Positions 31,100-41,074 of a stretch of 64,000 nt of DNA are shown piece after piece. The translations under genes and the position numbers were made by a program. The DNA comes from JABFRJ01 sp963847145. Its GTDB lineage: Bacteria > Pseudomonadota > Alphaproteobacteria > Rhizobiales > Hyphomicrobiaceae. Position 1 is the stretch's first letter. Every line of letters begins with the position of its first letter. Where the stretch lies: NCBI GenBank assembly GCA_963847145.1, contig CAWJYN010000003.1, positions 124,001 through 188,000 of the forward strand, read 5' to 3'. Under the pieces are notes generated by a model. That model was not told the DNA's origin. It was given only the letters and a program-made list of their open reading frames with translations, and ran no database searches.

Positions 31100-31159
31100 C
31101 GGGGGCTCCTGAGCGGACTGGACGGCAAAGCGTAGCGCGCGGGGGGAGAGATGGCAAAA

Positions 31160-31187
31160 GAGATTCTGGATGCGAGATTCTGGATGC
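31160..31187. repeat. 14-bp tandem duplication
   Basis: GAGATTCTGGATGC is present twice without a gap (31160-31173 and 31174-31187). It lies in the 285-bp divergent space between the EthD operon and the MFS gene. I see no gene in this space. Confidence 0.7.
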
Positions 31188-31385
31188 GGGCCGAGGTGCT
31201 GGCTTCGAGGCGTGCCGGCGCTGCTGCGAGGAGCGCCGGGATTGCCAGCAGGTAACCCGCAATGTGTGCTTGGTTGTTGGGGTCTCGCCCAAGATGCAAC
31301 ATCGACAGGGGTTGTGCGTTCGTGCTCTGGTCGATGACGCGCACAGCGGCTGGCAGTGAGCACGCATCCACAGACGGACCCTCTG

Positions 31386-33068
31386 ATGAAAGTTGAGCCG
31401 CCCCTGCAGACCAAAAAGCCGGGTTCGTTCGCGCCGCTACAGCACACTGTCTTCCGCGATATGTGGGTGGCCAGCCTGTTTTCAAATCTTGGCCTCTTTA
31501 TCTTGGGGGTCGGGGCCGCCTGGGATATGACGCAGTTGACCACATCAGCGACCATGGTCGCGTTGGTGCAGACTTCGCTGATGCTTCCCGTCGCGCTGTT
31601 CTCGGTGGCATCCGGCGCCTTGGCGGACATGTTCGACCGGCGGAAGGTCGCCATCGCGGGGTTGTTTGTGTCGATCGCTGGCACGGTGGCGCTGACATTG
31701 ACGGCGTATGCTGGGCAGATCACGTCGGTGCTGCTGCTCATATTGTGTTTCGTTGTGGGCACCGGTACGGCGCTGCTCTGGCCGGCCTGGGGCGCGTCGG
31801 TCAACGAGCAAGTGCCGGGTGACGTGCTGCCGTCGGCAGTGGCGCTCAATGGCATCAGTTACAATGTCGCCCGCAGTTTTGGGCCGGCGATCGGCGGTGT
31901 CATTGTGGCGGCCGCCGGCGGCGTCGCGGCGTTTGCGACAGCGGCGGTGTTCTATGTGCCCTTGCTGCTGGTGCTATTTGGCTGGCGGCGCGCCGTCGAG
32001 CCGTCGCGGCTGCCACCTGAATCACTGGGTCGCGCCATGATCTCGGGTTTCCGATACGTGCTGAATTCGCCGCCCATCCGGATCGTGGTGACACGCACCT
32101 TGGTGACCGGCTTTGCCGGCGGATCGATTGCGGCGCTGTTGCCCCTTATTGCACGGGATCTGTTGGGCGGCGGCGCGCAGCTATTTGGCGTGTTGCTCGG
32201 CGCCTTCGGCGTTGGTTCGATCGTTGGCGCGCTTAACATCGGGCGGCTGCGCGCGGCATTCAGCGGCGAAGAATGCATGCGGCTTTCGTCACTTGTGATG
32301 GGTATCGGCGTCATGGCCGTCGCGCTCAGCCGCATCCCGATCGTCACTGGTGCCGCGCTATTGATCTTCGGCGCGGCCTGGACGTCGTGCATGATGGTGC
32401 TCAATGTCAGTGTGCAACTGTCGGCGCCCCGTTGGGTCGCGGCGCGCACACTGGCGAGCTTTCAGGCGGCGGTGGCTGCCGGAATTGCGTTGGGCGGCTG
32501 GGGCTGGGGCCTGCTTGCAAGCGCACAGGGTGTTCAGCAGGCGCTGCTGCTGTCGGCTGCGATGCTGGCTGTTGCGCCGGTGTTGGGCCGATGGTTGAAG
32601 GTTCCGTCCATCGGCACCAGTGCCGGCGGCGCGGCCGACACGCTCGCTGACCCTGAGCTGCGATTGGCATTGACGGCCAGGAGCGGCCCGATTGTCATCG
32701 AGATCGAATATCGCGTTGAGCCGGAGAAGGCGCGCCCGTTCTACGTGGTGATGCAGCAGGTGCGCTCGAGCCGCATGCGCAACGGCGCTTATGGCTGGTC
32801 GATTGCACGCGACATTGCCGATCCGGAACTGTGGACGGAGCGCTATCACTGCCCGACATGGCATGACTATTTGCGTCAGCGAAACCGGCCGACGCCGGTT
32901 GAGCGCGATCTGCATGCGCGCGCCATTGTTTTTCACAAGGGACCAGAGTCTGTCCGTATCCGCAGAATGCTGGAGCGCCCGATCGGCTCGGTGCGTTGGA
33001 AAGACACGACGCCGGACCTTGGGCCGAATGTGGATGACACCCTGGCCCCGCAGATCGGCGGGCCATAG
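31386..33068 (+). CDS. MFS_3 (EntS-like) transporter with a C-terminal soluble domain
   Basis: The 560-residue product has about 11-12 membrane helices to residue ~405. It has the MFS loop motif GALADMFDRRKVAIAG and relates to the EntS/MFS_3 (DUF894) group, which exports siderophores and other small molecules. After the last helix, residues ~425-560 form a soluble domain (EIEYRVEPEKARPFYVVMQQ, RYHCPTWHDYLRQRNR) resembling antibiotic-biosynthesis-monooxygenase folds. That tail is known in the DUF894 group, so it is not a chance fusion. The ATG at 31386 is used; a GTG at 31356 is in frame. No siderophore genes adjoin it. Confidence 0.85.
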   Translation: MKVEPPLQTKKPGSFAPLQHTVFRDMWVASLFSNLGLFILGVGAAWDMTQLTTSATMVALVQTSLMLPVALFSVASGALADMFDRRKVAIAGLFVSIAGTVALTLTAYAGQITSVLLLILCFVVGTGTALLWPAWGASVNEQVPGDVLPSAVALNGISYNVARSFGPAIGGVIVAAAGGVAAFATAAVFYVPLLLVLFGWRRAVEPSRLPPESLGRAMISGFRYVLNSPPIRIVVTRTLVTGFAGGSIAALLPLIARDLLGGGAQLFGVLLGAFGVGSIVGALNIGRLRAAFSGEECMRLSSLVMGIGVMAVALSRIPIVTGAALLIFGAAWTSCMMVLNVSVQLSAPRWVAARTLASFQAAVAAGIALGGWGWGLLASAQGVQQALLLSAAMLAVAPVLGRWLKVPSIGTSAGGAADTLADPELRLALTARSGPIVIEIEYRVEPEKARPFYVVMQQVRSSRMRNGAYGWSIARDIADPELWTERYHCPTWHDYLRQRNRPTPVERDLHARAIVFHKGPESVRIRRMLERPIGSVRWKDTTPDLGPNVDDTLAPQIGGP

Positions 33069-33174
33069 CGGAGGACCATAATTGAATTTTGTCCACCCTG
33101 GTGGGGTAGATGGCATCCCCGCGGATCGGCAGTCCAACGCTTTTTCAAAAACAACAAGGCGAACACAAAAGTCT

Positions 33175-33264
33175 TGGCGGAGAGGGAGGGATTCGAACCC
33201 TCGATACCCTTGCAGGTATGCCGCATTTCGAGTGCGGTGCATTCAACCACTCTGCCACCTCTCC
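33175..33264 (-). tRNA. tRNA-Ser (anticodon CGA)
   Basis: The 90-nt minus-strand sequence begins GGAGAGGTGGCAGAGTGG and has anticodon CGA in GCACTCGAAATGC. It has a long variable arm (GGCATACCTGCAAGGGTATC), typical of serine tRNAs, the T arm GGTTCGAATCC and an encoded CCA. The acceptor stem GGAGAGG/CCTCTCC is perfect. Confidence 0.96.
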
Positions 33265-33325
33265 AGGTGCCTGCCGCATCGCTGCCGGTCAGTGGTGAAC
33301 CGGGGCGTCTTCGCGACGCAGCCTC

Positions 33326-35398
33326 TTAGGCCACTGGGGCGGTGAAGGCAATACGCGTGATCCGCAGGTTACCAAGGGCATCGACGCGGGCGCTGGTGCC
33401 GGGTTCGACGACGGTGGTGGCATCGAGCTGCTCGATGACCGCTGGACCAGCAATTGCTGCGCCAAGCGGCAGGGCGTCGCGGGCAAAGATGGTGGCCGCG
33501 TGCCAGGCGCCGTGGGCAAAGAGCGGGCGGGTACCCGTGACGGCAGCGGCCAGGTTAGGCGCGCGCGCTTGCGGATCGAGCAGGCACGACAGATCAATCA
33601 GCGGCCGGCGGCCGATGACCGACGTCGTCAGGTTGACGAGCTGCGCCCGGATCTCCGGCAGGTGCACTTGAAAGCGTGCAAAGTAGGCAGCTTCGAACAG
33701 CGATTGGATCTCGTCGCGGGTGACCTCGGCATGAGGAAGCGCGACGCGGATCAGATGCGTCTGGCCCTGGAACTGCATGTCGGCGCCGTGTGTCACCGTG
33801 GTGCCGACCGTCTCGGCATGACCGGCATTGGTGGCGATGCCCTCGGCGGCGTGGCGCCGCAGGACTTCGGTAATCCGGCTTTCGGGGACGGCTGCCAGCG
33901 GCCTATTGAGGGTCTGCACATAGTCCTGCCTGAGATCAGCGACGAGGCAGCCGAGCGCATTGGTGAGCCCTGGCCGCGCTGGCACGATGACTTCCGCGAC
34001 GCCGAGCTCTGCGGCCAAGGCGACAGCATGCAGCGGCCCGGCGCCGCCAAACGCAAAGAGCGCGAACTGGCGGGGATCGTGTCCGCGGCTGAGTGAGACG
34101 GAGCGGATGGCGCCGGCCATGAGCGTGTTGGAGAGGGTCAGGATGGCGGATGCAGCGGCTTCGACGCTGAGGCCGAGGGGGCCGGCAATGTCGCGGCCGA
34201 TGGCTAAGCGCACGTCGCCGATGGAGACGTGACGGGCCACGGCGGTGAGCTTTCCGGGCGGCAGGCGGCCAAGCACAAGATTGGCGTCGGTGACCGTCGG
34301 CCGCGTGCCGCCACGGCCAAAGCAGATGGGGCCAGGATCGGCGCCGGCGCTCTCCGGGCCGACGGTCAGCATGCCCGCCGCATCCAGCCGCGCAATGGAG
34401 CCGCCGCCTGCGCCCACCGTGCGCACATCGACCATCGGCACGTGGATGGGCAGGCCATAGTCGATCGTCAGTTCGGCGGACACTTCCGGCACGCCGCCGT
34501 GAATGAGTGCGACGTCGGTAGAGGTGCCGCCCATGTCGTAGGTGATGGCGTTGGTGAGGCCGGTTGCGTTGAGTGTGGCGGCAGCGGCCATAACGCCCGA
34601 CGCAGGCCCAGACATCACCGTTTTGGCAGCTTCAGCGATGACGTGGGTGGCTGAGACGGTGCCGCCGTTGCCGCTCATGATCAGCAGCTCGCGGGTGTAG
34701 CCCTCGGCGCGAAGTTCGGTGCTGAGCTGCGAGATGTAGCGGTCCAGGATGGGTTGGACGGCGGCGTTGACGCTGGCGGTCGTGCTGCGCTCGTACTCGC
34801 GATACTCGGACAGCAGGGCGGCGCCGCAGGTGATGTAGCTGTTCGGCCAGATGCCGCGCACGATGGCGGCCGCGCGCTGCTCATGAGCCGGGTTGGCGTA
34901 GGCGTGCAGGAAATGGATGACGAGGCTTTCGCAGCCGAGTTCCAGCAGGCGGCGTGCGGCGGCGGCGACGTCGGCCTCGTTGAGCGGTGTGATCACCTCG
35001 CCCTGAGCATTCATGCGTTCGGAGACTTCGAGGCGATGCTCGCGGCTGATCAGCGGCTCGAACACGCCCGTCATGCCATAGGGTTTGGGCCGCGTGCGCC
35101 GGCCGAGCTCAAGGGTGTCGCGGAAGCCGCGGGTGGTGATCAGACCGACGCGGGCGATCTTGCGTTCGAGGACGGCGTTGGTGGTGGCGGTGGTGCCGTG
35201 GATGATGAGGTCGATAGCGGCAGGTGATGTTTCCGTCGCATGGATGGCTGCGAGAACGGCGTCACCCCGTTTGGCCGTATCCGTCGGAACCTTGGCAATG
35301 CGCACGCCGACGCCGTCCGGGCGCTCGGTGTAAAGCACCAGATCGGTAAACGTGCCGCCGATGTCGATGCCGGCGATGGTGCGGGTTGGCGGGGGCAT
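33326..35398 (-). CDS. hyuA: Hydantoinase/oxoprolinase A subunit (HyuA), orphan
   Basis: The 690-residue product begins with the phosphate-binding motif IAGIDIGGTFTDLVLY. It has HGTTATTNAVLERK, ITYDMGGTSTDVALI and GAGGGSIARLD, the ASKHA-type ATPase core of N-methylhydantoinase/5-oxoprolinase A subunits. The length is typical. These enzymes open cyclic amides with ATP, usually as HyuA with HyuB encoded next to it. No hyuB is found on either side: a tRNA gene lies downstream and a lipoprotein gene upstream. The ATG at 35398 starts right before the ATPase motif; the long upstream frame is not coding. The substrate is unknown. Confidence 0.9.
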   Translation of the reverse strand: MPPPTRTIAGIDIGGTFTDLVLYTERPDGVGVRIAKVPTDTAKRGDAVLAAIHATETSPAAIDLIIHGTTATTNAVLERKIARVGLITTRGFRDTLELGRRTRPKPYGMTGVFEPLISREHRLEVSERMNAQGEVITPLNEADVAAAARRLLELGCESLVIHFLHAYANPAHEQRAAAIVRGIWPNSYITCGAALLSEYREYERSTTASVNAAVQPILDRYISQLSTELRAEGYTRELLIMSGNGGTVSATHVIAEAAKTVMSGPASGVMAAAATLNATGLTNAITYDMGGTSTDVALIHGGVPEVSAELTIDYGLPIHVPMVDVRTVGAGGGSIARLDAAGMLTVGPESAGADPGPICFGRGGTRPTVTDANLVLGRLPPGKLTAVARHVSIGDVRLAIGRDIAGPLGLSVEAAASAILTLSNTLMAGAIRSVSLSRGHDPRQFALFAFGGAGPLHAVALAAELGVAEVIVPARPGLTNALGCLVADLRQDYVQTLNRPLAAVPESRITEVLRRHAAEGIATNAGHAETVGTTVTHGADMQFQGQTHLIRVALPHAEVTRDEIQSLFEAAYFARFQVHLPEIRAQLVNLTTSVIGRRPLIDLSCLLDPQARAPNLAAAVTGTRPLFAHGAWHAATIFARDALPLGAAIAGPAVIEQLDATTVVEPGTSARVDALGNLRITRIAFTAPVA

Positions 35399-35513
35399 CG
35401 TGCGATGGCCGGTGGGTGGGTCGTTGGTGTGCAAATGGTAGCCCCGGCAGCTGCGAGAGGCAATGGGCTGCGTCGCGCTGCATCGCGCCGAATGCCAACT
35501 GCAGCTGCCGCGC

Positions 35514-36371
35514 TCAAGGCGCGCCGATGCGCTTGATCTTCGGCAGCGCTGTTTCGTCGGCGCTCTTAAGGGCGGCGTTGGTGAGCGTCTCGCCGCTGCG
35601 CATTGGTTTGATCGCAACCTCCGCAGACTTGATGCAGATCGACATGCGGTCGGGGCCGAACTTCTGCTTGAGCTCCAGAACGCCGTCGTTGTCGCGAACC
35701 GTGACGTTCGCTGACGTTTTGGCCAACTGCTCGACCTCGGCCTTGCCACCGAGCCTCGCCAGATCCGACTGTTTCAACTTGTAGCTGACCGCACCGGCTT
35801 TCACTGCTTCACGCACGAGGAAATACTTGCTGCCGGGCTTCGGCGTGATGCTCACTTCGAACAGCTCGACGATCATGTCGGCGACGGCATCGTCGATGAC
35901 CTCACCAACCATGTCTTCGACCGTGATTTCGACGGTCATCGCCTTTTTGTAGTCGGCCGAGCCAGTCGCCGACAAGCCCGGCAGCACCTTCTGGAGCAGA
36001 TCGAACGAGAGGCCGGCGTTGACCTGTTGGGTGTCGGTGAGCTGATAGTTGGATATCTTGACCTCACGCTTGTAGGTGCCGAGGGCGGTGATCTCCTGCG
36101 TGGTCGTGAAGTCTTTGACCCGGAAATACGTGCCATCCTTGTCCAGCCGATAGATCGACCCGGGCGGATCGAAGCCGTTCGGCACCAGAGGGCACTGATA
36201 GCCTTTAGGTACCCCAGGAACGAACTGGCTAGTGACCGCTTCGACAGCAGGCGCGACGGACGATGTGCTGATCCCGTTCAGGTCGCCCGAACAGCTGGCT
36301 AGGCCCACCGAGAGGGCTGCCGCAATGGCCCTGAGAGCCCGATGGCTGGTCCCTTCAAAAGCTTGCCACAT
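35514..36371 (-). CDS. Putative lipoprotein of unknown function
   Basis: The 285-residue product has an N-terminal signal with a lipobox-like LSVGLASC near residue 27. It would be exported and anchored by lipid at Cys, mostly in the periplasm. The mature part includes KREVKISNYQLTDTQQVNAG and a beta-rich middle, with no motif I recognise. It is 115 bp upstream of hyuA in the same direction but has no visible functional tie. Confidence 0.7.
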   Translation of the reverse strand: MWQAFEGTSHRALRAIAAALSVGLASCSGDLNGISTSSVAPAVEAVTSQFVPGVPKGYQCPLVPNGFDPPGSIYRLDKDGTYFRVKDFTTTQEITALGTYKREVKISNYQLTDTQQVNAGLSFDLLQKVLPGLSATGSADYKKAMTVEITVEDMVGEVIDDAVADMIVELFEVSITPKPGSKYFLVREAVKAGAVSYKLKQSDLARLGGKAEVEQLAKTSANVTVRDNDGVLELKQKFGPDRMSICIKSAEVAIKPMRSGETLTNAALKSADETALPKIKRIGAP

Positions 36372-36531
36372 GTGGTCTCACTCCCGGCTCGAATTGTTCG
36401 GAATCGGTAGCAGTCCCTCCGTTGCCGGACCATGTGCCGGGCCAAGTTTTCCCACCGGGTTCGTGCTTCGGAGCTGAGGTGTTCGCGAGTTGTGGGGCAC
36501 ACTCCACAGCACCTTGTGCCGCGACGGAGCC

Positions 36532-38918
36532 CTACGGCTTCAATCGCAATTGAGCCCAAGCGCCGCGCAAGGGTTGGAACTGGAAGCGGACGCGGTGTGT
36601 GCCGCGGGGGATTTCGACGGCGCGGAAGAGGACGTTGGCGCGTGCGATCAAGGCGGGCTGGCCATCGACGGTGGCGAACCACCAGGGGTGCCAGAGATCG
36701 TTGAGCACGACATAGCCGCCGGTGGCGCTGGTTGCCTCGATTTCGACGGCGCCGTGGTGATAGGCGACGATGCGCACGTTGGTCGCCATGCCGCCGAGGG
36801 CGCCGCCGGCCGAGAAATAGGCCCCTTGCGGTTGATCGAGCAGCACGGTGGTGGCTGGATCGAACGCTGGCCATTGGCCCGTTTGCAGCAGGGCGCCGAA
36901 ATCGGCAGCCATGACTTGACGTGCGAAGCTGACGCGCGGCAGGGCACGCGGGTTTTCGTAGATCCAAGCTTCGCCGGACTTGCCGATCAGCTGCCATGTC
37001 AGCGGTTGCAATTTGGGATCTATTTTTTCAAGTGGCGCGCCCGCTGCCACGTAGCGAAGACCGAGATGATTGACCAATGGCGCGCTATACGACGGCAGCA
37101 ACGGCGTGAAGACGCGCTGCTCTGGCAGGCCAACGGTATCATCGGCCCCCGTCGCGATGCTATAGAGGCGTTGGCGCACGGGATTGTTGCCGAGCGTATT
37201 TTCGAGCCGGTGCGTGAGACTTGTGTTGGGCCAGTGAAAACCAAGGCCGAGCAATTCGATGCGATCCCGCCGCGTGTCGCTGCGGCCGGCATCGACGTGT
37301 GCGCGAAGTGTTGCAATAACGGGATTTTTTGTTGCCGGATCGAGCGCTTCGTAGGCCGAGGGTGGCAGGCCGGACGACGTCGATGGTCCATTGTTCCAGG
37401 CCAGATCAAGCGTGGTGACGCCGCCGAGGATCAAGGCAGCAGCCCAGGGTTCGAGGGCGATCCGCGGCCGCGCCACCGCAATCGCCGCGAGCCCGGCACC
37501 GAGCGCGACAACCGCTGCAGTCAGTGGATACGCCAGCAGATTGACCCGATCGATGGCGACGCCAAGGCCGAACGCCGCAACGAGTGCGAGCGCGATCGCT
37601 ACACCGGCGGCGAGCCACCCGCGCATGTCCACTTTTTCCCAAGGCTTCTCGAACAGCCGGTGTACGGCATAGCCGGCCAGAACTGCGGCCAGCGCGCCCA
37701 TCACAAACGTTGCATCTGCCGGACGCCGGTAGAGCGAGACGCCTGGCAGCAGCGTGTAGAAAATGCGGAAGACGGGTGTAAACCAGCCGAGCGCATAGAG
37801 CGTCACCACACCGAGCGCGACAGTGAAAAAGCGCACTTCGCATGCCCAGAGGTGTCCGCGCACAGCGGCCATCACGCCGAGCAACAGCGGCACCGCGCCG
37901 ATATAAACCTGACCCATGTTCTGCGCGATGTAGAGGCCGGTATCTTTCCACGCAAAGCTCGGGGGGCCCCAGTAATCTTCCATGCGGAAAGCGGCGCCGA
38001 ACAGCTGCGGGATGAGGGATGTGATCAACAGCCACGGATGCAGCGAGCCGCGGCCGGCAGCTTCGAGATCGAACCCGGGGCGGTTTGAATCAGCGGCGAG
38101 GAGCGCCGTCAGAACCAATGGGACGACAGCGATCGCGGCGGCGATGACACCAGCGCTGGCCAAAGGAAAAGTGCTGACTTCGCTGTGTCCCAGGGCTTGT
38201 CAGTGCTCGCCAGGCGCCAGATCGCAAATGTGGCCAACAGGTAGAGCACCAGCAGCGCCACCTGATCGCGTCCCAGCAGGATGCTGGCTGCAATCACGCC
38301 AAGGGCTGTTGCCCAAAGATACGACCGTCGCGTCAAAGTGCGATCGAGCGCCAGCATCGCCATCGGCCAGTAGGCGAGGCTCAAGACTTGTCCCGTATGC
38401 TGCAACCGCCACGCCATCGAGGCGCCGAAGCAGAACACGAGGCCGGCAATAATGGCTCCGGCCCAATGCCAGCCTTGATCTCGGAACCAGACGAGCAAAG
38501 CGATCGCACCCGCGAGCCCGGCCAGTAGTGTGGTCACATCCACAGCCCACGCACTTGGATTGCCGTTGACCGCGGCCAGCAACAAAAACGGGGCTGAGAA
38601 AATCATCGACTGTGGATCGGCGATCTGGTTCTGGCCGGCGAAGACATAGGGAGTCCAGAACGGGCTTTCGCCGCGCGCCAGTGACTGCGCGAGGAACTGG
38701 ATCTGGGGGAGGAACTGCGCCTTGGCGTCCCAAGGAATTGTCACGCGGCCCGCCAGCCAGGGCCACGCCATGATGAGCCATCCCGCGATCAGTGCTGCGA
38801 TGGGTGCGAGCAGCGGCCACTCGTGCGTGTTGGCTGGCGACGCGGTCAGCGTGCGCGTCCAGGCGTGGCGGCTTGTTCCGAGTGGACGGATGGATTCGCG
38901 AGCGAGGGGTTTGGGCAC
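36532..38918 (-). pseudogene. YfhO-family polytopic membrane protein with a -1 frameshift
   Basis: Two overlapping frames make one protein of about 795 residues. The N-terminal half (to about 38165) has YfhO/GT-C features: IPWDAKAQFLPQIQFLAQSL, the loop ADPQSMIFSAPFLLL and several helices. The C-terminal half has further helices and a soluble end with GGYVVLNDLWHPWWFATVDG, typical of YfhO proteins, which are implicated in lipid-linked sugar transfer to wall polymers. The shift lies in 38162-38170 (TTTTCCTTT on the coding strand), beside homopolymers, and could be a missing base in the read. A GTG at 38918 has AAAGGTCC before it; an ATG at 38999 is also in frame. No classical -1 slippery heptamer is present. 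Confidence 0.78.
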
Positions 38919-39010
38919 AGAGGACCTTTGGAGGCAGAGACGGCAGGCCGTCGGCGCTAACATACATCGGCCGCCGACGCCACGCGTCCGACAGAACATG
39001 GCCCGTGTTA

Positions 39011-40558
39011 CTATGGCCGGTAGCCAAACCCGGTGCGGCCGGTGGTGCGCAACGGTGCGGCCATGCTGGCGAACTGGGTCAAGTGGCGGCGCGTTTCGCG
39101 CGGGTCGATGATGCCTTCGACACCGAAGGCTTCGGCGGTGCGCACGGGCGCTTGCAGCGCTTCGAGCTTAGTTTCGATTTCGCGGCGTTTGGCGGCGGGA
39201 TCGGGGGCAGCTTCGATCACCGCGCGATAGGCGGCGTCGACACCGCCGGCAATTGGTAGCGAGCCCCACTGCGCGGATGGCCACGCATAGCGGACGAACG
39301 CATCGGTGCCGTTGCGCTGGCTGAGCCCGGCCATGCCGAAGGCTTTGCGCACCATCATCGCGCACCACGGCACGCGTGCTTGCCGGATGGCGGTGAGGGC
39401 CTGCGTGCCATAGCGCATGACGCCGGAGCGTTCTGCCTCCGTGCCGATGAGAAAGCCGGGGATGTCGACGAAGTGCACGACGGGCAGATGGAATGTTTCG
39501 GCAAGATCGACGAGGCGGATAGCTTTGCGGCAGGCGTCTGCCGTCCAGGCGCCACCGTAGTGATAGGGATCGCTGGCAAGGATCGCCACAGGCCAACCAT
39601 CGAGCCGCCCCAGACCGGTGATGACGGACCGCCCCCAGGCTTTGCCCATTTCGAAGAAACTGCCGGTGTCGAGCACCGAGGCGAGGATGGGCCGCATGCG
39701 GTAAACTTGTCGCGCATCGCGCGGCACGGCGCTCAACAGTTTGGCGTCGCTGCGATCGGCGGGGTCGGTGGTAGGCTGACGTTCGGCCAGGGTGTGCACG
39801 CTGGGCGGCAGATACGAAAGAAAGGCGCGGGCGCGTGAAAATGCTTCGGCTTCGCTCGCGACTTCGTCGTCGATGGTGCCGTTCTTGGCGTGGATCGACG
39901 CGCCGCCGAGTTCTTCTTTCGTGACCATCTCGCCGATGCGCGCGACGACGGGTGGGCCGGCAGCAAACAGTTGCGACGTGCCGGAGACCATCATCGAGTA
40001 GTGGCTGGCGCACACACGCGCAGCCCCCATGCCGGCCACCGAGCCGAGCCCGAGCGCGACGACGGGCACCTCGGACAATGCGTCGAGTATTTCCGTCATG
40101 TCGGGCACATCGGGCAGGTAGGTGCGGCCCATGGTTTCGAGATGTTTGACCGAACCACCGCCGCCGGTGCCATCGACCAGCCGTACCAGTGGCATGCGCC
40201 AGCGCCGCGCCTCGGTTTCGGCGAACTTGAATTTGTCGCGCAGGCCACCATCGTTGGCACCGCCACGTACGGTGAAGTCGTCGCCGGTGATGAAGACGGC
40301 ACGGCCATTGATGAGGCCACGGCCGCAGACGACATTGGCCGGCGTGAACCCGCTCAGCTGTCCGGATGCGTCGTATTCGGGAAAGCCCGAAAGCCCGCCG
40401 ATCTCGGCAAACGAGCCCGGATCGACCAGTCCGTCGATGCGTTCGCGGACAGTGAGTTTGCCGTTGGCGCGGTGGCGGGCCACCTTGTCGGGGCCACCGA
40501 GCGCTTCGGCGAGTTTCAGGCGCTTGGCGATGTCGTCGAGTTCGGGCTGCCAGGTCAT
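39011..40558 (-). CDS. Acyl-CoA carboxylase carboxyltransferase subunit
   Basis: The 515-residue product has both crotonase-like halves of acetyl/propionyl-CoA carboxylase beta subunits. It has LTVRERIDGLVDPGSFAEIG, the oxyanion-forming region RLVDGTGGGGSVKHLETMG, the second-half motif VHFVDIPGFLIGTEAE and IDPRETRRHL at the end. It moves carboxyl from biotin to an acyl-CoA. The biotin carrier gene lies directly upstream (stop codon 40560-40562, just 1 bp before this ATG). A biotin carboxylase gene is not nearby, so that subunit must be supplied from elsewhere. The substrate CoA ester is not shown by sequence. Confidence 0.88.
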   Translation of the reverse strand: MTWQPELDDIAKRLKLAEALGGPDKVARHRANGKLTVRERIDGLVDPGSFAEIGGLSGFPEYDASGQLSGFTPANVVCGRGLINGRAVFITGDDFTVRGGANDGGLRDKFKFAETEARRWRMPLVRLVDGTGGGGSVKHLETMGRTYLPDVPDMTEILDALSEVPVVALGLGSVAGMGAARVCASHYSMMVSGTSQLFAAGPPVVARIGEMVTKEELGGASIHAKNGTIDDEVASEAEAFSRARAFLSYLPPSVHTLAERQPTTDPADRSDAKLLSAVPRDARQVYRMRPILASVLDTGSFFEMGKAWGRSVITGLGRLDGWPVAILASDPYHYGGAWTADACRKAIRLVDLAETFHLPVVHFVDIPGFLIGTEAERSGVMRYGTQALTAIRQARVPWCAMMVRKAFGMAGLSQRNGTDAFVRYAWPSAQWGSLPIAGGVDAAYRAVIEAAPDPAAKRREIETKLEALQAPVRTAEAFGVEGIIDPRETRRHLTQFASMAAPLRTTGRTGFGYRP

Positions 40559-40559
40559 G

Positions 40560-40778
40560 TCAGCTCTCCAGCACGAGAAGAGCTTGGCCTTCCTTGACGG
40601 CGGCACCTTCGGCCACAAGCCATTTGGCAACTTTGCCGGCGTGTTCGGCGACAACGGGAATATGCATCTTCATGCTGTCGACGATGGCCACTTCGGTGTC
40701 GGCGGTGATTGTTTCACCAGGCTGCACGAGGTGCTTCATGACCTGTCCGCCGACGGTCGATTCGATTGATCTGGGCAT
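40560..40778 (-). CDS. Small biotin/lipoyl carrier protein
   Basis: The 72-residue product is a single biotinyl domain. The target lysine lies in VDSMKMHIP (the usual motif is EAMKM), with flanking beta turns GETITADTEVAIV and EGAAVKEGQALLVLE. It would carry CO2 on biotin for the adjoining carboxyltransferase, to which it is nearly fused (1-bp gap). The Asp-Ser in place of Glu-Ala before Met-Lys-Met is a known variant, so biotinylation is still likely. Confidence 0.87.
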   Translation of the reverse strand: MPRSIESTVGGQVMKHLVQPGETITADTEVAIVDSMKMHIPVVAEHAGKVAKWLVAEGAAVKEGQALLVLES

Positions 40779-40893
40779 GGATGAGTGGTTTCCCCGCGAA
40801 TAGCTTCCTCGCCAGTAAAGCAGGTGCCAACGCGCGCGTCACGAGACTTGCCGACAAATGAAGCATGGTGTGAAAAAAGTGCGCACTGTTTCC

Positions 40894-41054
40894 TCTCCCC
40901 ATCGCCCTTCGCGATGGGGAGAAGGTGCCCACCCGGCGCGTAGGCGCCAAAAGATGGGGGCAGATGAGGGGCAGGGCTGGCTCGGAGCCTGTGGCTGCCC
41001 CATCCGGCCTTTCAGGCCACCTTCTCCCCATGCGTGAAGACGCATGGGGAGAAG
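40894..41054. repeat. Double-hairpin repeat (CTCCCCATGCG family), copy 2
   Basis: Two hairpins flank a core that is inverted relative to the copy near 19050. The left one is at 40894-40905/40911-40922 (TCTCCCCATCGC). The right one is at 41021-41035/41040-41054, a perfect 15-bp stem. The core includes CCCGGCGCGTAGGCGCC (40932-40948), the inverse of 19032-19049. It fills the 296-bp gap between the biotin carrier and proline racemase genes; no gene is seen there. Confidence 0.82.
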
Positions 41055-41074
41055 AACAATCCGCAATATCCGCT

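Noticed and set aside
36490..38088. 532-codon plus-strand reading frame
   Set aside because: It is antisense to the YfhO-type gene, whose hydrophobic helices and family motifs are clear. The plus-strand translation is Arg/Gln/His-rich with no domain.
38162..38170. Programmed -1 frameshift in the YfhO-type gene
   Set aside because: The site CTTTTCC is not a standard X-XXY-YYZ slippery heptamer, and no downstream stimulatory hairpin was evident. An indel is simpler.
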